From Terriglobia bacterium (GTDB taxonomy: Bacteria; Acidobacteriota; Terriglobia; Bryobacterales; Bryobacteraceae), in NCBI GenBank assembly GCA_025363475.1, contig JANYDS010000026.1, forward strand, positions 1 to 61,189: DNA of 61,189 nucleotides, written 5' to 3'. A program made the translations under genes and the position numbers. Each line of letters starts with the position of its first letter. Position 1 is the first letter of the stretch. Shown piece by piece: positions 27,533-36,974 of this stretch. The notes under the pieces were generated by a model. That model was not told the DNA's origin and did no database searches. It worked only from the letters and a program-made list of their open reading frames with translations.

Positions 27533-28159
27533 CTATTCGCCCGCATAGGGTTCAATGTCCCAGCCAAATATACGGCTGACGAACCCTCGGACCCGCCCCG
27601 GGAGCGTGCGGACCACAACCGGATGATGTGCCTCTTCCGTGGGCGCAAGCAGCAACGGATGCAGGGCGCGCAATGAGGTTAATTCTTCATCCTGAACCGA
27701 ACCATCCCGCCAGGTTTCAGACCACGTGACCTGCGCTGCTGTGGCTCCGGGCCTTTGACAAACTCTTTTAACAAGTGTCAGCAAACGCTCTCCGGGAGGC
27801 GTGACATCAGCCTGCAATATTCCCAAAAACCATTCACTCCCCCGAACCCAGCCGGACGACGTAAGGTGATATTCAACTTCATAGGGAGACGAGCCACCAT
27901 CCTGGCTGTGCCGGAAACGGTTCGCCTGAGCACGAGGCAGTCGCTGAACGATCGCCACACTTACAATCCCGTACACACCCAGAATTCCCAGACTGGCTGC
28001 GCTCGGTTCTTCAAAAGAAAAAACCGGTGGCACAACGAAGTAAACAAGTGTCGCCGCCCAGACCGCACTGAAAAACATGCCGATCACCCGCCCCCAGCGA
28101 ATAGCCGCTAAACCTGTGACGGCTGTGCCAATAACGCAACTGGTAATAAGCAGTGACAA
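27533..28159 (-). CDS. hypothetical membrane protein, 208 aa
   Basis: Three hydrophobic segments in the first 75 residues (LLITSCVIGTAVTGLAAI, VIGMFFSAVWAATLVYFVV, ASLGILGVYGIVSVAIV) are followed by a soluble domain of about 130 residues with a conserved-looking core (WSETWRDGSVQDEELTSL). The membrane part slightly resembles the DUF4118 sensor module of KdpD-like kinases, but I cannot confirm this. It is encoded 95 bp upstream of parA on the same strand and may share its transcript. Confidence 0.6.
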   Translation of the reverse strand: MSLLITSCVIGTAVTGLAAIRWGRVIGMFFSAVWAATLVYFVVPPVFSFEEPSAASLGILGVYGIVSVAIVQRLPRAQANRFRHSQDGGSSPYEVEYHLTSSGWVRGSEWFLGILQADVTPPGERLLTLVKRVCQRPGATAAQVTWSETWRDGSVQDEELTSLRALHPLLLAPTEEAHHPVVVRTLPGRVRGFVSRIFGWDIEPYAGE

Positions 28160-28252
28160 TTTTGACCGGGATTCTTCATATCGATTTTATAAAGATTGGC
28201 TGACTGCGGCAATCCCCTGTTTGCCGTAGCCCGGTCAGTTATGGACGAATCA

Positions 28253-29725
28253 TTACGGTCGCTGAAGATCTTTCAGCGCAACCGTTCCGATATCGACAAT
28301 GATTTTGGCGTAGGCTCGGGTCGTATTGGCCAGACCCGTGGGTGGAATGATTTCTCCCGTCTCGCGGTCCGAATGCCAGTAAAGACCCGTATCGATCAGC
28401 TGAATCGCAGGCGCGAACTGATAAATCCGGCCGATTTCACCAGCCGGAGACCGTGCCGGAATCTCCTGGGTCGGCACACCAAACGCGGCGTAGGCGTTGA
28501 CCACAATATCTTCCAGCTTCCTGCTGCCGCCGACATACCAGGTAAATGTAGATGCCCAGTTCGATTTCGTGATGACCTGGTTGCCGATCACCATTTCATT
28601 CGCCGCTGTATGTTCACAGTTGATCAGCAGCGCGGTCTTCGCAAAAATCTCTTTGTGCTGCGCAAGCCAGGTCCCGCTCTCTGCCGTACCGTCATGGTGG
28701 CCGCTCGTACCAAGAAAAATAATGGTGCGCCGCCGCTGCGCCTGCGGCACCTTCGCGAAATATTCCGCCAGGCCCAGCATCGTGGCCACTCCAGTGCCGT
28801 TGTCGTTCGCGCCCTCAAACCAGCCGTCCCGGTGTGCCGTTACAATTACGGTTTCGTCCTCCGCAGTCTGATATTTTGCCCCTGGTACCGTCCCCCAAAC
28901 GGTAGATGTTTTTTCGTTGGGAATCATCTTCAGATCCATGTTGACCTGCAAGCGTGGAGCAGACCCGCCACGCGCTTTGCCAATCATCTCGCGCATTGCG
29001 AGCCCTTCTTTATAGCTGAGCGAGAACGTAGGAACGTTGCTGCCCACCGGGTAGAACTGGGTACGCATATTACCCGGAATCAAAATCGTGACAAATATGG
29101 CCGCCGCGCCCATGTCTTCGATTCGCTTGAAGGCACCGTCCGAGATCGTCGCGTGGCGTGAAAAATAATCGGTGCTGTAAAAGAAGACGGCTTTACCCTT
29201 CAAATCCCGCCCCGCCAGATCGCCCGCCCCTGCCAGCGCCACATCCACCGCTTCCAGATCCAGACCTTCAGCGGTAGTTCCCGGCGACCGGTGAGTTGGC
29301 TGCGCGGTTTCCAGTTTCAAAGTCTGGCTGCCGCTAGTCGCCGCAACCGACCACGACTGCGGCATCCACTGCGGCGGCAAATCAAACAACTGTTGATGAA
29401 CCTCTTCGAGGCCCGCCTGCCGCATTTTCCGCATCATCCACTGCGCATTTTCCTCATCGGCCGATGTGCCGATGATCCGTCCCCAAAACTGATGGCCCTG
29501 GTCGCGATACTGCCGCGAGATCGCCGACTGTTCCTCTACATACTGCTTAAGGTGCTTCCCGTCGATGGATGAGTAAACTTTATTTTCGGGCGCAACCGGC
29601 CAGACAAGATACGATTCGTCCAGCGGATGCAAGGCCTTCATTGGTGGCAGCGCGGCAGGCCGTGTTTGTGCCTGCAGGGCAGCGACGAAAAGCAGAGGGG
29701 CTAAAGCTAAGACGCTTGTTCTCAT
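28253..29725 (-). CDS. secreted M28-family zinc peptidase with PA domain
   Basis: Exported metallopeptidase of 490 aa (aminopeptidase/glutamate-carboxypeptidase type). Signal peptide MRTSVLALAPLLFVAALQAQ. A protease-associated domain (GRDLKGKAVFFYSTDYFSR) interrupts the catalytic region. M28 zinc ligands appear in TVIVTAHRDGWFEGANDNGTG (His and Asp), SGHHDGTAESGTW, and NCEHTAANEM. The C-terminal part closes with HSDRETGEIIPPTGL, where the last ligand His is expected. Monocistronic, convergent to nothing and divergent to the cytochrome gene at 29934. Confidence 0.87.
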   Translation of the reverse strand: MRTSVLALAPLLFVAALQAQTRPAALPPMKALHPLDESYLVWPVAPENKVYSSIDGKHLKQYVEEQSAISRQYRDQGHQFWGRIIGTSADEENAQWMMRKMRQAGLEEVHQQLFDLPPQWMPQSWSVAATSGSQTLKLETAQPTHRSPGTTAEGLDLEAVDVALAGAGDLAGRDLKGKAVFFYSTDYFSRHATISDGAFKRIEDMGAAAIFVTILIPGNMRTQFYPVGSNVPTFSLSYKEGLAMREMIGKARGGSAPRLQVNMDLKMIPNEKTSTVWGTVPGAKYQTAEDETVIVTAHRDGWFEGANDNGTGVATMLGLAEYFAKVPQAQRRRTIIFLGTSGHHDGTAESGTWLAQHKEIFAKTALLINCEHTAANEMVIGNQVITKSNWASTFTWYVGGSRKLEDIVVNAYAAFGVPTQEIPARSPAGEIGRIYQFAPAIQLIDTGLYWHSDRETGEIIPPTGLANTTRAYAKIIVDIGTVALKDLQRP

Positions 29726-29871
29726 AAATATCTCCCGGAAACTTTGCCAATCCTATCGGCCAGTCCGGTTGCTGTCAACCGGCAGTGCTGCCTTCAAATC
29801 ATCGAACTTCACCGCCTGTGTCTGCGTATGCATCTCAGAGTGCGAGAAGTTGTCGCGTGTCAAGTAAGTGT

Positions 29872-29908
29872 AAACCATTGAAACTAATGGTTTGAAAACA
29901 GCTATGAT
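29872..29908 (+). promoter_or_regulatory. candidate promoter with overlapping operator
   Basis: An 8-bp perfect inverted repeat (29872-29879 with 29886-29893, 6-nt loop) overlaps TTGAAA (29878-29883), a possible -35 box, with TATGAT at 29903-29908 as -10. The 19-nt spacing is long, as in promoters controlled by MerR-type activators. It sits 26 nt upstream of the ATG at 29934. Confidence 0.35.
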
Positions 29909-29933
29909 GGGAATTCACACGGGGGTGTGGTAA

Positions 29934-31253
29934 ATGAACGATCAACTTTCAACCGCTGCGAAATTGTTCGCAACGGCATTTGCTCTGACCGCTGCCGCAG
30001 CGGCACAGACGGCACCAACTTTCACTAAAGACGTGGCACCGCTGTTCAACAAGAACTGTGTAAATTGCCACCAGCCAGGCGAGATCGCCCCGATGTCGTT
30101 GCTTACTTACGAGCAGGCGCGGCCCTGGGCGAAATCCATCAAGGCCAAAGTCGCCTCCGGGCAGATGCCCCCGTGGCACTCCGTCGATCCAAAAGGAACC
30201 TTCCTCAACGATCGCCGCATGACCGATGAAGAAAAGAGCATCATCACCCGCTGGGTAGATGGAGGCGCGCCGCAGGGCAATCCGAAAGACATGCCGTCGG
30301 CACCGAAGTTTGTGGCAGGCTGGGAAATTGGCAAGCCTGATCTGATTCTCAGCATGGCGAAGCCCTACACGGTACCCGTTTCCGGCACCATCGACTATCA
30401 GTATTTCCAAATTCCCAGCACTTTTACCGAAGACAAGTGGATCCAGAAGATTGAAGTCCGTCCGGGCGCACTCAGCGTAGTGCACCACATTCTTCTGTAT
30501 GCCAAAGATACGGCTCATCCTGGTCATATCTTCGATGCCTACAAACAACTCATCCCGGCACCCCGCAATTCTTCGCGGAAGCTTACACCCGAGCAAATGG
30601 CGCAAATGGAAAAGCGTGATCCAGGCGTACTGATCGGTATGACTGCTCCCGGCACCAACGCCATGATTTTCAGCCCTGGCGTTGCCATGAAGATTCCGGC
30701 AGGCGCCACACTCACCTTCCAGATCCACTACACCGCCAACGGTAAGACCGAAGTCCCTGACCAGTCAAGCGTCGGCATCGTGTTTGCCAAGGCACAGCCG
30801 GAAAAGGAACTGCGCAACACAGCCTTTCTGAATCCCACGCTGGTGCTGCCCGCAGGCGTAGCCGATGTAGCCGTGCCGACGACCATCGAGTTCACCGAAG
30901 ATTCACACATCACAGCACTGGTTCCGCATACTCACCTGCGTGGCAAGAGCTGGGAGTACAAACTGGTGTTCCCCGATGGCCACACGCAAACGGCTCTCTC
31001 GGTTCCCACCTATGACTTCAACTGGCAGACTTTGTATGTCTACACCAAACCGGTCGCTGTCCCCAAAGGTACCCGGCTCGAAGCCATCGCCCATTACGAC
31101 AACTCTGTGAACAACAAGTCAAACCCTGACCCGACGAAGGAAGTTCACTGGGGCGATCAGACCTGGGAAGAAATGCAGTACACCGGCATTCAGTACACGG
31201 TGGATGGCGCGAAACCTGGAGTTCCCTCACCGGCTTCCGCCGGCGGTCAGTAA
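29934..31253 (+). CDS. cytochrome c / copper type II monooxygenase-like fusion protein
   Basis: Exported protein of 439 aa. After a signal peptide (to about residue 25) comes one c-type heme site, CVNCH at 42-46. Then follows a domain like the ascorbate-dependent copper monooxygenases (peptidylglycine hydroxylating type). All expected copper ligands can be found: His184-His185 (VVHHILLY) and His265 (FQIHY) for the first copper; His332 and His334 (PHTHLRG) and Met414 (WEEMQYTG) for the second. The heme could deliver electrons in place of ascorbate, which is inference. Substrate unknown. Closed by a strong hairpin at 31269-31318. Confidence 0.85.
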   Translation: MNDQLSTAAKLFATAFALTAAAAAQTAPTFTKDVAPLFNKNCVNCHQPGEIAPMSLLTYEQARPWAKSIKAKVASGQMPPWHSVDPKGTFLNDRRMTDEEKSIITRWVDGGAPQGNPKDMPSAPKFVAGWEIGKPDLILSMAKPYTVPVSGTIDYQYFQIPSTFTEDKWIQKIEVRPGALSVVHHILLYAKDTAHPGHIFDAYKQLIPAPRNSSRKLTPEQMAQMEKRDPGVLIGMTAPGTNAMIFSPGVAMKIPAGATLTFQIHYTANGKTEVPDQSSVGIVFAKAQPEKELRNTAFLNPTLVLPAGVADVAVPTTIEFTEDSHITALVPHTHLRGKSWEYKLVFPDGHTQTALSVPTYDFNWQTLYVYTKPVAVPKGTRLEAIAHYDNSVNNKSNPDPTKEVHWGDQTWEEMQYTGIQYTVDGAKPGVPSPASAGGQ

Positions 31254-31268
31254 ATCTTTCGGATCGCA

Positions 31269-31318
31269 AAATAGAAAAGGCCCCGGGCGCGTTCATGCGC
31301 CCGGGGCCTTTTCTATTT
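31269..31318. terminator. bidirectional intrinsic terminator
   Basis: Perfect 22-bp stem (31269-31290 with 31297-31318) around a 6-nt loop, GC-rich in the centre and A/T-rich at both ends. It serves both convergent genes, the cytochrome fusion and the alpha/beta hydrolase. Confidence 0.92.
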
Positions 31319-31322
31319 AACG

Positions 31323-32213
31323 CTACTTATTCAGCCACGCCAGAATATTGCGTGTTACCAGATCCGAAGCATCCTGCTGCACGAAATGACCAGCACCGGG
31401 GATAGTAACCAAAGTCCAGTCCTTCTCCAAATACTTCCAGGTATCATTCAGCGCACCGGGCAGCAGTGCCGTGTCGTCCAAACCGTGGAACTCAAGCACT
31501 GAGGCCTTCACTTTCACCACAGGCGACGGATCTTCGCGATACGGCTCCCGCGGATAGTTCGCCTTGTAGAGATTCATCATCGCTTCAAAATCCGATTTCT
31601 TGAACGCCTCCACATACTTCGCACGAGCCGCCGGGTCTTTTACCCAGCGTGCCAGGCCCTCAGCCGTCAGCTTACTCGCGGCATCCGGCTGCTGATTGTT
31701 GCGCGCATACTGGCTGTTCTTAGCCTGTTCGGGATTATTAACCAGCTCACGTGCAAGCCCGCGTGGATGCGGCAAATTAAGAATGATCAGCTTGTCAACA
31801 AGTTCCGGCCGCGACATGGCCAGGTTCCAGGAAATCATGCCGCCCCAGTCATGCCCGATCACAATGGCTGAACTGGCACCGGCGTCTTTAATTACCGCCG
31901 CGACATCGCCCACCAGCAGCTTCATGTCGTAGTTCTCGACGCCCTTCGGCTGATCGCTCAGATTGAACCCGCGCAGATCCAGCGCCGCCACTCGATATTT
32001 CGGAGCCAGCGCTTCCATCTGATCGCGCCACGTGTACCAGTAATCCGGCCAGCCATGCACCATCACAACCAGCGGCCCGGAGCCAGTGGTCACATAGTGA
32101 ATCTTCACGCCATCGTGATTGGCGTAGTGATTTTCCACCTTCTTTTCAAAATCAGGACTGGCGGCTGACAGCGAGGCAGCAAGCAGAGCAACAGAGGCAA
32201 GAATACGGGTCAT
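31323..32213 (-). CDS. exported alpha/beta hydrolase, epoxide-hydrolase-like
   Basis: Alpha/beta hydrolase of 296 aa with an N-terminal signal peptide ([20 protein letters not shown]). The oxyanion motif HGWPDYW, the nucleophile elbow GHDWGG (Asp nucleophile) and the catalytic GAGHFVQQD are those of soluble epoxide hydrolases and haloalkane dehalogenases. I chose the ATG at 32213 because its first bases overlap the selB stop as ATGA; an ATG three codons upstream is also possible. Translational coupling to selB is odd because the functions are unrelated. Confidence 0.85.
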   Translation of the reverse strand: MTRILASVALLAASLSAASPDFEKKVENHYANHDGVKIHYVTTGSGPLVVMVHGWPDYWYTWRDQMEALAPKYRVAALDLRGFNLSDQPKGVENYDMKLLVGDVAAVIKDAGASSAIVIGHDWGGMISWNLAMSRPELVDKLIILNLPHPRGLARELVNNPEQAKNSQYARNNQQPDAASKLTAEGLARWVKDPAARAKYVEAFKKSDFEAMMNLYKANYPREPYREDPSPVVKVKASVLEFHGLDDTALLPGALNDTWKYLEKDWTLVTIPGAGHFVQQDASDLVTRNILAWLNK

Positions 32214-34042
32214 GGTTGCCATATTACCCTTTCATCGCCCTCTCTGCGCGTGAAACGCTCGCGGTCCAGAAATTCAAGAATCGGAATCGCATACTTCCGG
32301 GAAATCCCGGCCCAGTCTTTGAACGTGGAAACAGTGAAAGACTCCCCCGTATGGGTACGCAATAGTGCGCGCAATTCAATCAGCGCCGGCGTTGGGATTA
32401 CAATGTCATCGGATATCCGCGTTAGCCTGCCTTCGCGCAAAAGAATTTGTAGCAACGACCGCGCCCGCGCCGTCTCCACCCCGGAAGCCTTCAGCACATC
32501 GGCCACCGCCGGGGCCGAAAGTCCGGCTTTACCAAACGCCGCCTCAATCGCCAACCGCGCCTGCTCTTCATCCTGTTTCAACACCACCCGATGGCTCTTG
32601 AGCCTCACCAGATCAGCTTCCTGAACCAACTCCGGCACAGCGGCCAGTGCGTACTCAAACAAATCACCCGGCGCACCCGGCATCACGCGCGCCTTCAAAT
32701 CCTGCTTCGGGATACCCGCCAGCAGCGACTGGCTCTTGTGAAAACTGCGGCAGGCAGAAGCAAGCTGCTGTTTGATTTCTGCCAGACGCGCCCGTGAGAT
32801 GAAGTGCGCCCCAATCTTTTCCACCTCGGGCCAGGTTCCGAAATGGCGTAAACCGGTAAACGCACGCAGTTGCGCTTCTGCAATGCCGAACGTCTGTTCA
32901 GCAATCAGCGTTTCCGGCCCCATCGCCGCCAGGCGCGAAGCAGCGTCTTCTCCCCGGCGATATTTGTGGCCGCTGATATCTGTGACTACGCCACCCCCAA
33001 TCGTGGTCACGGGCGAAAACATGCGGATGATAAATCGGTCACCTGGCAGCGTCAGCAGCGCCTCTTTCAGGATGATCCGCGCCCAGGCGCTTGCACCCGG
33101 TTTGAGCGCCGCGCGCTTGTCCGGAAATCGGACCTCCGCTTCAATCTCCGCCGCGCCCGAATGAAAATGGACCGGCGCGCGGTGTTTCAGCGGTTTGGCA
33201 TTCGGTAACAAATCAACCCGGCAATCCATCACCGTAACCGGTGTGAAAACACCGGCTTCCGTCAGGACCATGCCGCGAATGATCTCCGCAGGTTCAATTC
33301 CCGGCAGGTTCACCGCAGTCCGCTCCCCGGCCTTTGCACGATCCGCCGCCTCGCCATAAACCTGCAAACCACGCACGCGCAAACGCCGGCCAGATGGCGT
33401 TAACTCCACCTCCTGCTCCCGCCTGACAGACCCCGACATCATCGTGCCCGTCACCACCGTGCCAAAACCCTTCATCGTGAAGGCCCGGTCAATGGGCAAC
33501 CGGAAAAAACCAGCGGCACTCTTCTCATCAGCCGCCCGCGCAGCCTGATCCAGAGCACCGCGCAAGGCATCCACACCCTCACCGGTAACCGAACTCACCG
33601 CAATACGCGGGGCGTGCTCAAGAAACGATCCCGCCACAAACTCGTCCACTTCAAGCCGCACCAGTTCCATCAGATCGGCATCCACCAGATCGGCTTTCGT
33701 AAGCGCGATAATCCCCGACTGCACTCCCAGCATGCGGCAAATTTCAAAGTGTTCTCGCGTCTGCGGCTTGATCGATTCCGCCGCTGAAATGACAAACAGC
33801 ACTACGTCAATCCCCGCCGCGCCTGCGAGCATGTTCCGCACAAAACGCTCATGCCCCGGCACGTCAATAAACCCCAGCCGCAGATCTTTGCCCAACTGCA
33901 AATGAGCAAAACCGAGGTCGATCGTAATGCCGCGCCGCTTCTCTTCCGCGAGGCGATCAGCATCCGTTCCCGTAAGCGCTTTCACCAGCGCTGTCTTGCC
34001 GTGATCAATATGTCCGGCGGTACCAACGATAATATTTCTCAT
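32210..34042 (-). CDS. selB: selenocysteine-specific elongation factor SelB
   Basis: GTPase that delivers selenocysteinyl-tRNA to UGA codons with a SECIS element, 610 aa. The N-terminus has the G1 motif [11 protein letters not shown], switch [15 protein letters not shown]3 [13 protein letters not shown] and G4 [11 protein letters not shown]-Tu-like domains II and III follow, then C-terminal winged helices ([32 protein letters not shown]) that bind SECIS RNA. I chose the ATG at 34042 because it gives the normal SelB start; longer in-frame starts up to 34129 lie in the neighbouring gene. selA, selC and selD are not in this window. Confidence 0.95.
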   Translation of the reverse strand: MRNIIVGTAGHIDHGKTALVKALTGTDADRLAEEKRRGITIDLGFAHLQLGKDLRLGFIDVPGHERFVRNMLAGAAGIDVVLFVISAAESIKPQTREHFEICRMLGVQSGIIALTKADLVDADLMELVRLEVDEFVAGSFLEHAPRIAVSSVTGEGVDALRGALDQAARAADEKSAAGFFRLPIDRAFTMKGFGTVVTGTMMSGSVRREQEVELTPSGRRLRVRGLQVYGEAADRAKAGERTAVNLPGIEPAEIIRGMVLTEAGVFTPVTVMDCRVDLLPNAKPLKHRAPVHFHSGAAEIEAEVRFPDKRAALKPGASAWARIILKEALLTLPGDRFIIRMFSPVTTIGGGVVTDISGHKYRRGEDAASRLAAMGPETLIAEQTFGIAEAQLRAFTGLRHFGTWPEVEKIGAHFISRARLAEIKQQLASACRSFHKSQSLLAGIPKQDLKARVMPGAPGDLFEYALAAVPELVQEADLVRLKSHRVVLKQDEEQARLAIEAAFGKAGLSAPAVADVLKASGVETARARSLLQILLREGRLTRISDDIVIPTPALIELRALLRTHTGESFTVSTFKDWAGISRKYAIPILEFLDRERFTRREGDERVIWQP

Positions 34043-35216
34043 GCGCGCCGTTCTCATCCTAATACCCGGCGGGCTCCGTTCCATCAAGCTTGAGCTTCTG
34101 TACCTTGCGCCCCTGATGGCGGTGTTCACCGGGTCACTGGTCTATTGCGTGCTCGCGATACTCGGCGCAGTTCGCTATCGTCTGACGCGCATCCCGCGAC
34201 TCACGGTGTGGCCACCCGTCTCGATTCTGCGCCCGCTCTCTGGCGCGGAAGACAATACGGAAAACAATCTCCGCAGCTTGTTCGAGCAGCGGTACCCTGA
34301 ATTCGAAGTCCTGCTCTCCGTCCACGAACTCACTGACCCCGCCGCACCGCTCGCCCGGCGGATCATGGCGGAATACCCGCATATTGTTGCCCGACTGGTC
34401 GTCGCGGGCGTCTCCCCTTTCCCCAATGCCAAGGTGTGGAGCCTGCGCGCGCTGCAAACGCTGGCACGCAACGAAGTCATCGTGATGACCGATAGCGACA
34501 TCCTGCTCCCGCCGAACGCGCTGACGACGATTGTGGCCGAACTGGAGCAACCCAACACCGGTCTGGTGACCTGCCCTTACCGCGCCACCGCCGGCCGAAG
34601 ATTCTGGTCACGCCTCGAAGCTGTGGGCCTCAACACCGAATTCCTCGCCGGCTTGCTCACCGCCCGACTGCTAAACGGAGTTGATTTCGCCATCGGCTGC
34701 ACCATCGCGACACGCAAAGCCGAACTCGCTGCGATCGGAGGTCTGGAAACGCTGCAGCGCTACCTCGCCGAAGATTTCATGATGGGCAATCTGGTCCACC
34801 GGCGCAAACGCAAGGTGATCCTTTCGCACTGCATTATCGAGCACTACATCGGAAGTGACCGCTTCTTCAAAAACTGGAAGCACCGCCTGCGCTGGGCCCG
34901 CAGCACGCGCCGCTCCCGCCGCCTGGGCTATATCGGAGAGTTATTTACGAAAACGACGGCGATTTCGCTGTTGCTGGCTGCAGTCCCTCATGGGTCATGG
35001 GGCTTCGCCTTGATTGGCCTCATGTTCCGCGCCGGAGTGCAGTTCAGCACTGCAATCTGGGTGTTGGATGATCCCCTGGTGGAACGATTCTGGTGGTTGT
35101 TGCCGCTCGAAGATCTGGCCAGCTTCCTGACCTGGATCCTGGGCTTTTTCGGCAAAACCATTCTGTGGCGCGGACGAAAGCTGACGCTCGAACCGGACGG
35201 CAGCTTTTCCGGCTGA
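34041..35216 (+). CDS. GT21-family glycosyltransferase, HpnI/ceramide-glucosyltransferase-like
   Basis: Membrane-bound GT-A glycosyltransferase of 391 aa. The N-terminal membrane helix (LAPLMAVFTGSLVYCVLAILG) is followed by PVSILRPLSGAEDNTENNL, the metal-binding TDSDILLPP, the D of AEDFMMGN and the RLRWAR signature of processive and GT21 enzymes. Hydrophobic helices follow at the C-terminus. Relatives include ceramide glucosyltransferase and hopanoid-linked HpnI. The ATG at 34041 shares its bases with the divergent selB start (a CATG), so one of the two starts may really lie further in; an ATG at 34116 is an alternative here. Confidence 0.8.
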   Translation: MRAVLILIPGGLRSIKLELLYLAPLMAVFTGSLVYCVLAILGAVRYRLTRIPRLTVWPPVSILRPLSGAEDNTENNLRSLFEQRYPEFEVLLSVHELTDPAAPLARRIMAEYPHIVARLVVAGVSPFPNAKVWSLRALQTLARNEVIVMTDSDILLPPNALTTIVAELEQPNTGLVTCPYRATAGRRFWSRLEAVGLNTEFLAGLLTARLLNGVDFAIGCTIATRKAELAAIGGLETLQRYLAEDFMMGNLVHRRKRKVILSHCIIEHYIGSDRFFKNWKHRLRWARSTRRSRRLGYIGELFTKTTAISLLLAAVPHGSWGFALIGLMFRAGVQFSTAIWVLDDPLVERFWWLLPLEDLASFLTWILGFFGKTILWRGRKLTLEPDGSFSG

Positions 35217-35232
35217 TTTCGTTAAGTGAGAC

Positions 35233-36201
35233 TTAGCCCTTCGCTTTATTCAATTCTTCGATCAGCGCAGGCACCACTTCAAACAAGTCGCCCACAATAC
35301 CGTAATCGGCCACTTCGAAAATCGGCGCTTCCGGGTCTTTGTTGATCGCCACGATCGTCTTCGAACCCTTCATGCCAACCAGGTGCTGAATCGCACCTGA
35401 AATACCCACCGCGACGTACATCTTCGGCGCAACAGTCTGACCTGAACTCCCCACCTGCCGTTCCATCGGCAGCCAGCCGTTATCGCAGATCGGCCGTGAA
35501 GCCGCCAGTTCACCACCAAACGCATCAGCCAGTTTCTGCACGATGTGGATGTTATCCGCTTCTTTAATTCCGCGCCCCACTGAAACGATGATGTCCGCCG
35601 CCGTTAGATCTACCGCCCGCTGCGATTCGCGGAACAATTCCTTTGGCTTCGTCCGAATCTGCGCCGCGCTCAGTTCCACGCTGAACTTCTCAACCGGTGC
35701 CGAACCGGCCACCAGCTTGTCCGCGCGGAAAGCCCCCGCCTGCACCGAAGCAAAATACGGCGGTTCCCCTTCGAACCGGATATCCGCATTGATCTTGCCC
35801 TGGAACAACTGCCGCACCAGCACCAGCGTTCCGTTGTCTACACGGTGGCCGATCACGTCACTCACCAGCACCCGGCCCATAGCTGTAGCCAGTTTCGGTG
35901 CGAAATCACGCACCTGATAGGTATGAGGAAACAGCACAAACGACGGTGCCTGCGCCGCAATTAACTGCTTCAGCGCCAGCGTGTAGCCATCCGGCGTGTA
36001 CTCATTCAGCAGTTCATTTTCAACCACCAGAACTTTGTCGAGTTTGTAGCCTGCCAGAGCGTCTCCGCCGCCGCCCAAAACTGTTGCACAGACCGGCAAA
36101 TCCAGCTCACTGCCCAGTTGCTGTGCGGCCGCCAGCGCTTCCAGCGCCATCTTGTGCAGCACCCCGCCGCGTTGTTCGAGAACTGCGAGAATCCCGCTCA
36201 T
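35233..36201 (-). CDS. etfA: electron transfer flavoprotein alpha subunit
   Basis: FAD-binding subunit of ETF, which passes electrons from acyl-CoA and other dehydrogenases to the quinone pool, 322 aa. The C-terminal FAD site shows ERQVGSSGQTVAPKMYVAVGI, SGAIQHLVGMKGSKTIVAINK and IFEVADYGIVGDLFEVVPAL. Its ATG overlaps the etfB stop as ATGA. Last gene of an acpP-fabF-etfB-etfA transcript, a combination that links fatty-acid synthesis with electron transfer. Confidence 0.96.
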   Translation of the reverse strand: MSGILAVLEQRGGVLHKMALEALAAAQQLGSELDLPVCATVLGGGGDALAGYKLDKVLVVENELLNEYTPDGYTLALKQLIAAQAPSFVLFPHTYQVRDFAPKLATAMGRVLVSDVIGHRVDNGTLVLVRQLFQGKINADIRFEGEPPYFASVQAGAFRADKLVAGSAPVEKFSVELSAAQIRTKPKELFRESQRAVDLTAADIIVSVGRGIKEADNIHIVQKLADAFGGELAASRPICDNGWLPMERQVGSSGQTVAPKMYVAVGISGAIQHLVGMKGSKTIVAINKDPEAPIFEVADYGIVGDLFEVVPALIEELNKAKG

Positions 36202-36968
36202 ATCACCCTCACCTCGAAACGCAGCTTCTCAACCAGCTTTGCAGCCGACTCTTTCGCTGGCCCGTCAAAGACAACAGATTTTTTCGTCTTTCCCGGCATA
36301 TAGATCCGGTCCAGATGGATGACCTGCGCGGCACTCACGGCAAGCTCCGCCGCTGGCAGCTTCTTCACTTCTTTCGTCTTGGCTTTTTTAATGCCCATCA
36401 GCGTGGCGTAGCGCAGCTTCGTCGCACCCGATTGAATGGTCAGCAGAGCAGGCAGCGGAATTTCCACGTTCTGGAACCAGCCGTCTTCCAGTTCGCGCTT
36501 CACCGTGAGGGTATTCCCATCCAGTTCCATGCTCATGATGAGTGTCGCGTGCGGCAACCCCATCACTTCCGCCAGAATCACGCCGGTTTGCCCGTAGCCC
36601 AAATCATCGGACTGCAAACCCGTCATCACCAGATCAGGCTGTTCGGCCTCAAGTGCTTTCGCCATAATCCGCCCCAGCGCCAGCGGATCAGAAACTTCAA
36701 AAGCATCAGTTTCGACATGAATCGCGCGGTCGGCACCCTTGGCCAGTGCTTCCCTTATCGTTTGCGAAGCCCCTGCCGGCCCGGCGCAAATCACCACCAC
36801 TTCGCCCGACGCCTTCTCCCTCAGTTGCAGCGCGGATTCGAGCGCATAAGCATCCGGTTCGTTGATCTCATACGAGAGGTCCGCGTCTTCAATCCACTTG
36901 CCCGCCGCATTGATCTTCAACTGGCTGTCGCGCGAAGGAACCTGCTTGATGGCGACTACGATCTTCAT
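36198..36968 (-). CDS. etfB: electron transfer flavoprotein beta subunit
   Basis: AMP-binding subunit of ETF, 256 aa. It begins MKIVVAIKQVPSRDSQL and contains the ETF-beta signature region VMTGLQSDDLGYGQTGVILAE and the recognition-loop area GLPHATLIMSME. It starts 6 nt after fabF and overlaps etfA by 4 nt. Confidence 0.96.
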   Translation of the reverse strand: MKIVVAIKQVPSRDSQLKINAAGKWIEDADLSYEINEPDAYALESALQLREKASGEVVVICAGPAGASQTIREALAKGADRAIHVETDAFEVSDPLALGRIMAKALEAEQPDLVMTGLQSDDLGYGQTGVILAEVMGLPHATLIMSMELDGNTLTVKRELEDGWFQNVEIPLPALLTIQSGATKLRYATLMGIKKAKTKEVKKLPAAELAVSAAQVIHLDRIYMPGKTKKSVVFDGPAKESAAKLVEKLRFEVRVI

Positions 36969-36974
36969 TCGTAA

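Noticed and set aside
31269-31318. Long inverted repeat as a small RNA or riboswitch
   Set aside because: Position between two convergent stops and perfect symmetry fit a bidirectional terminator.
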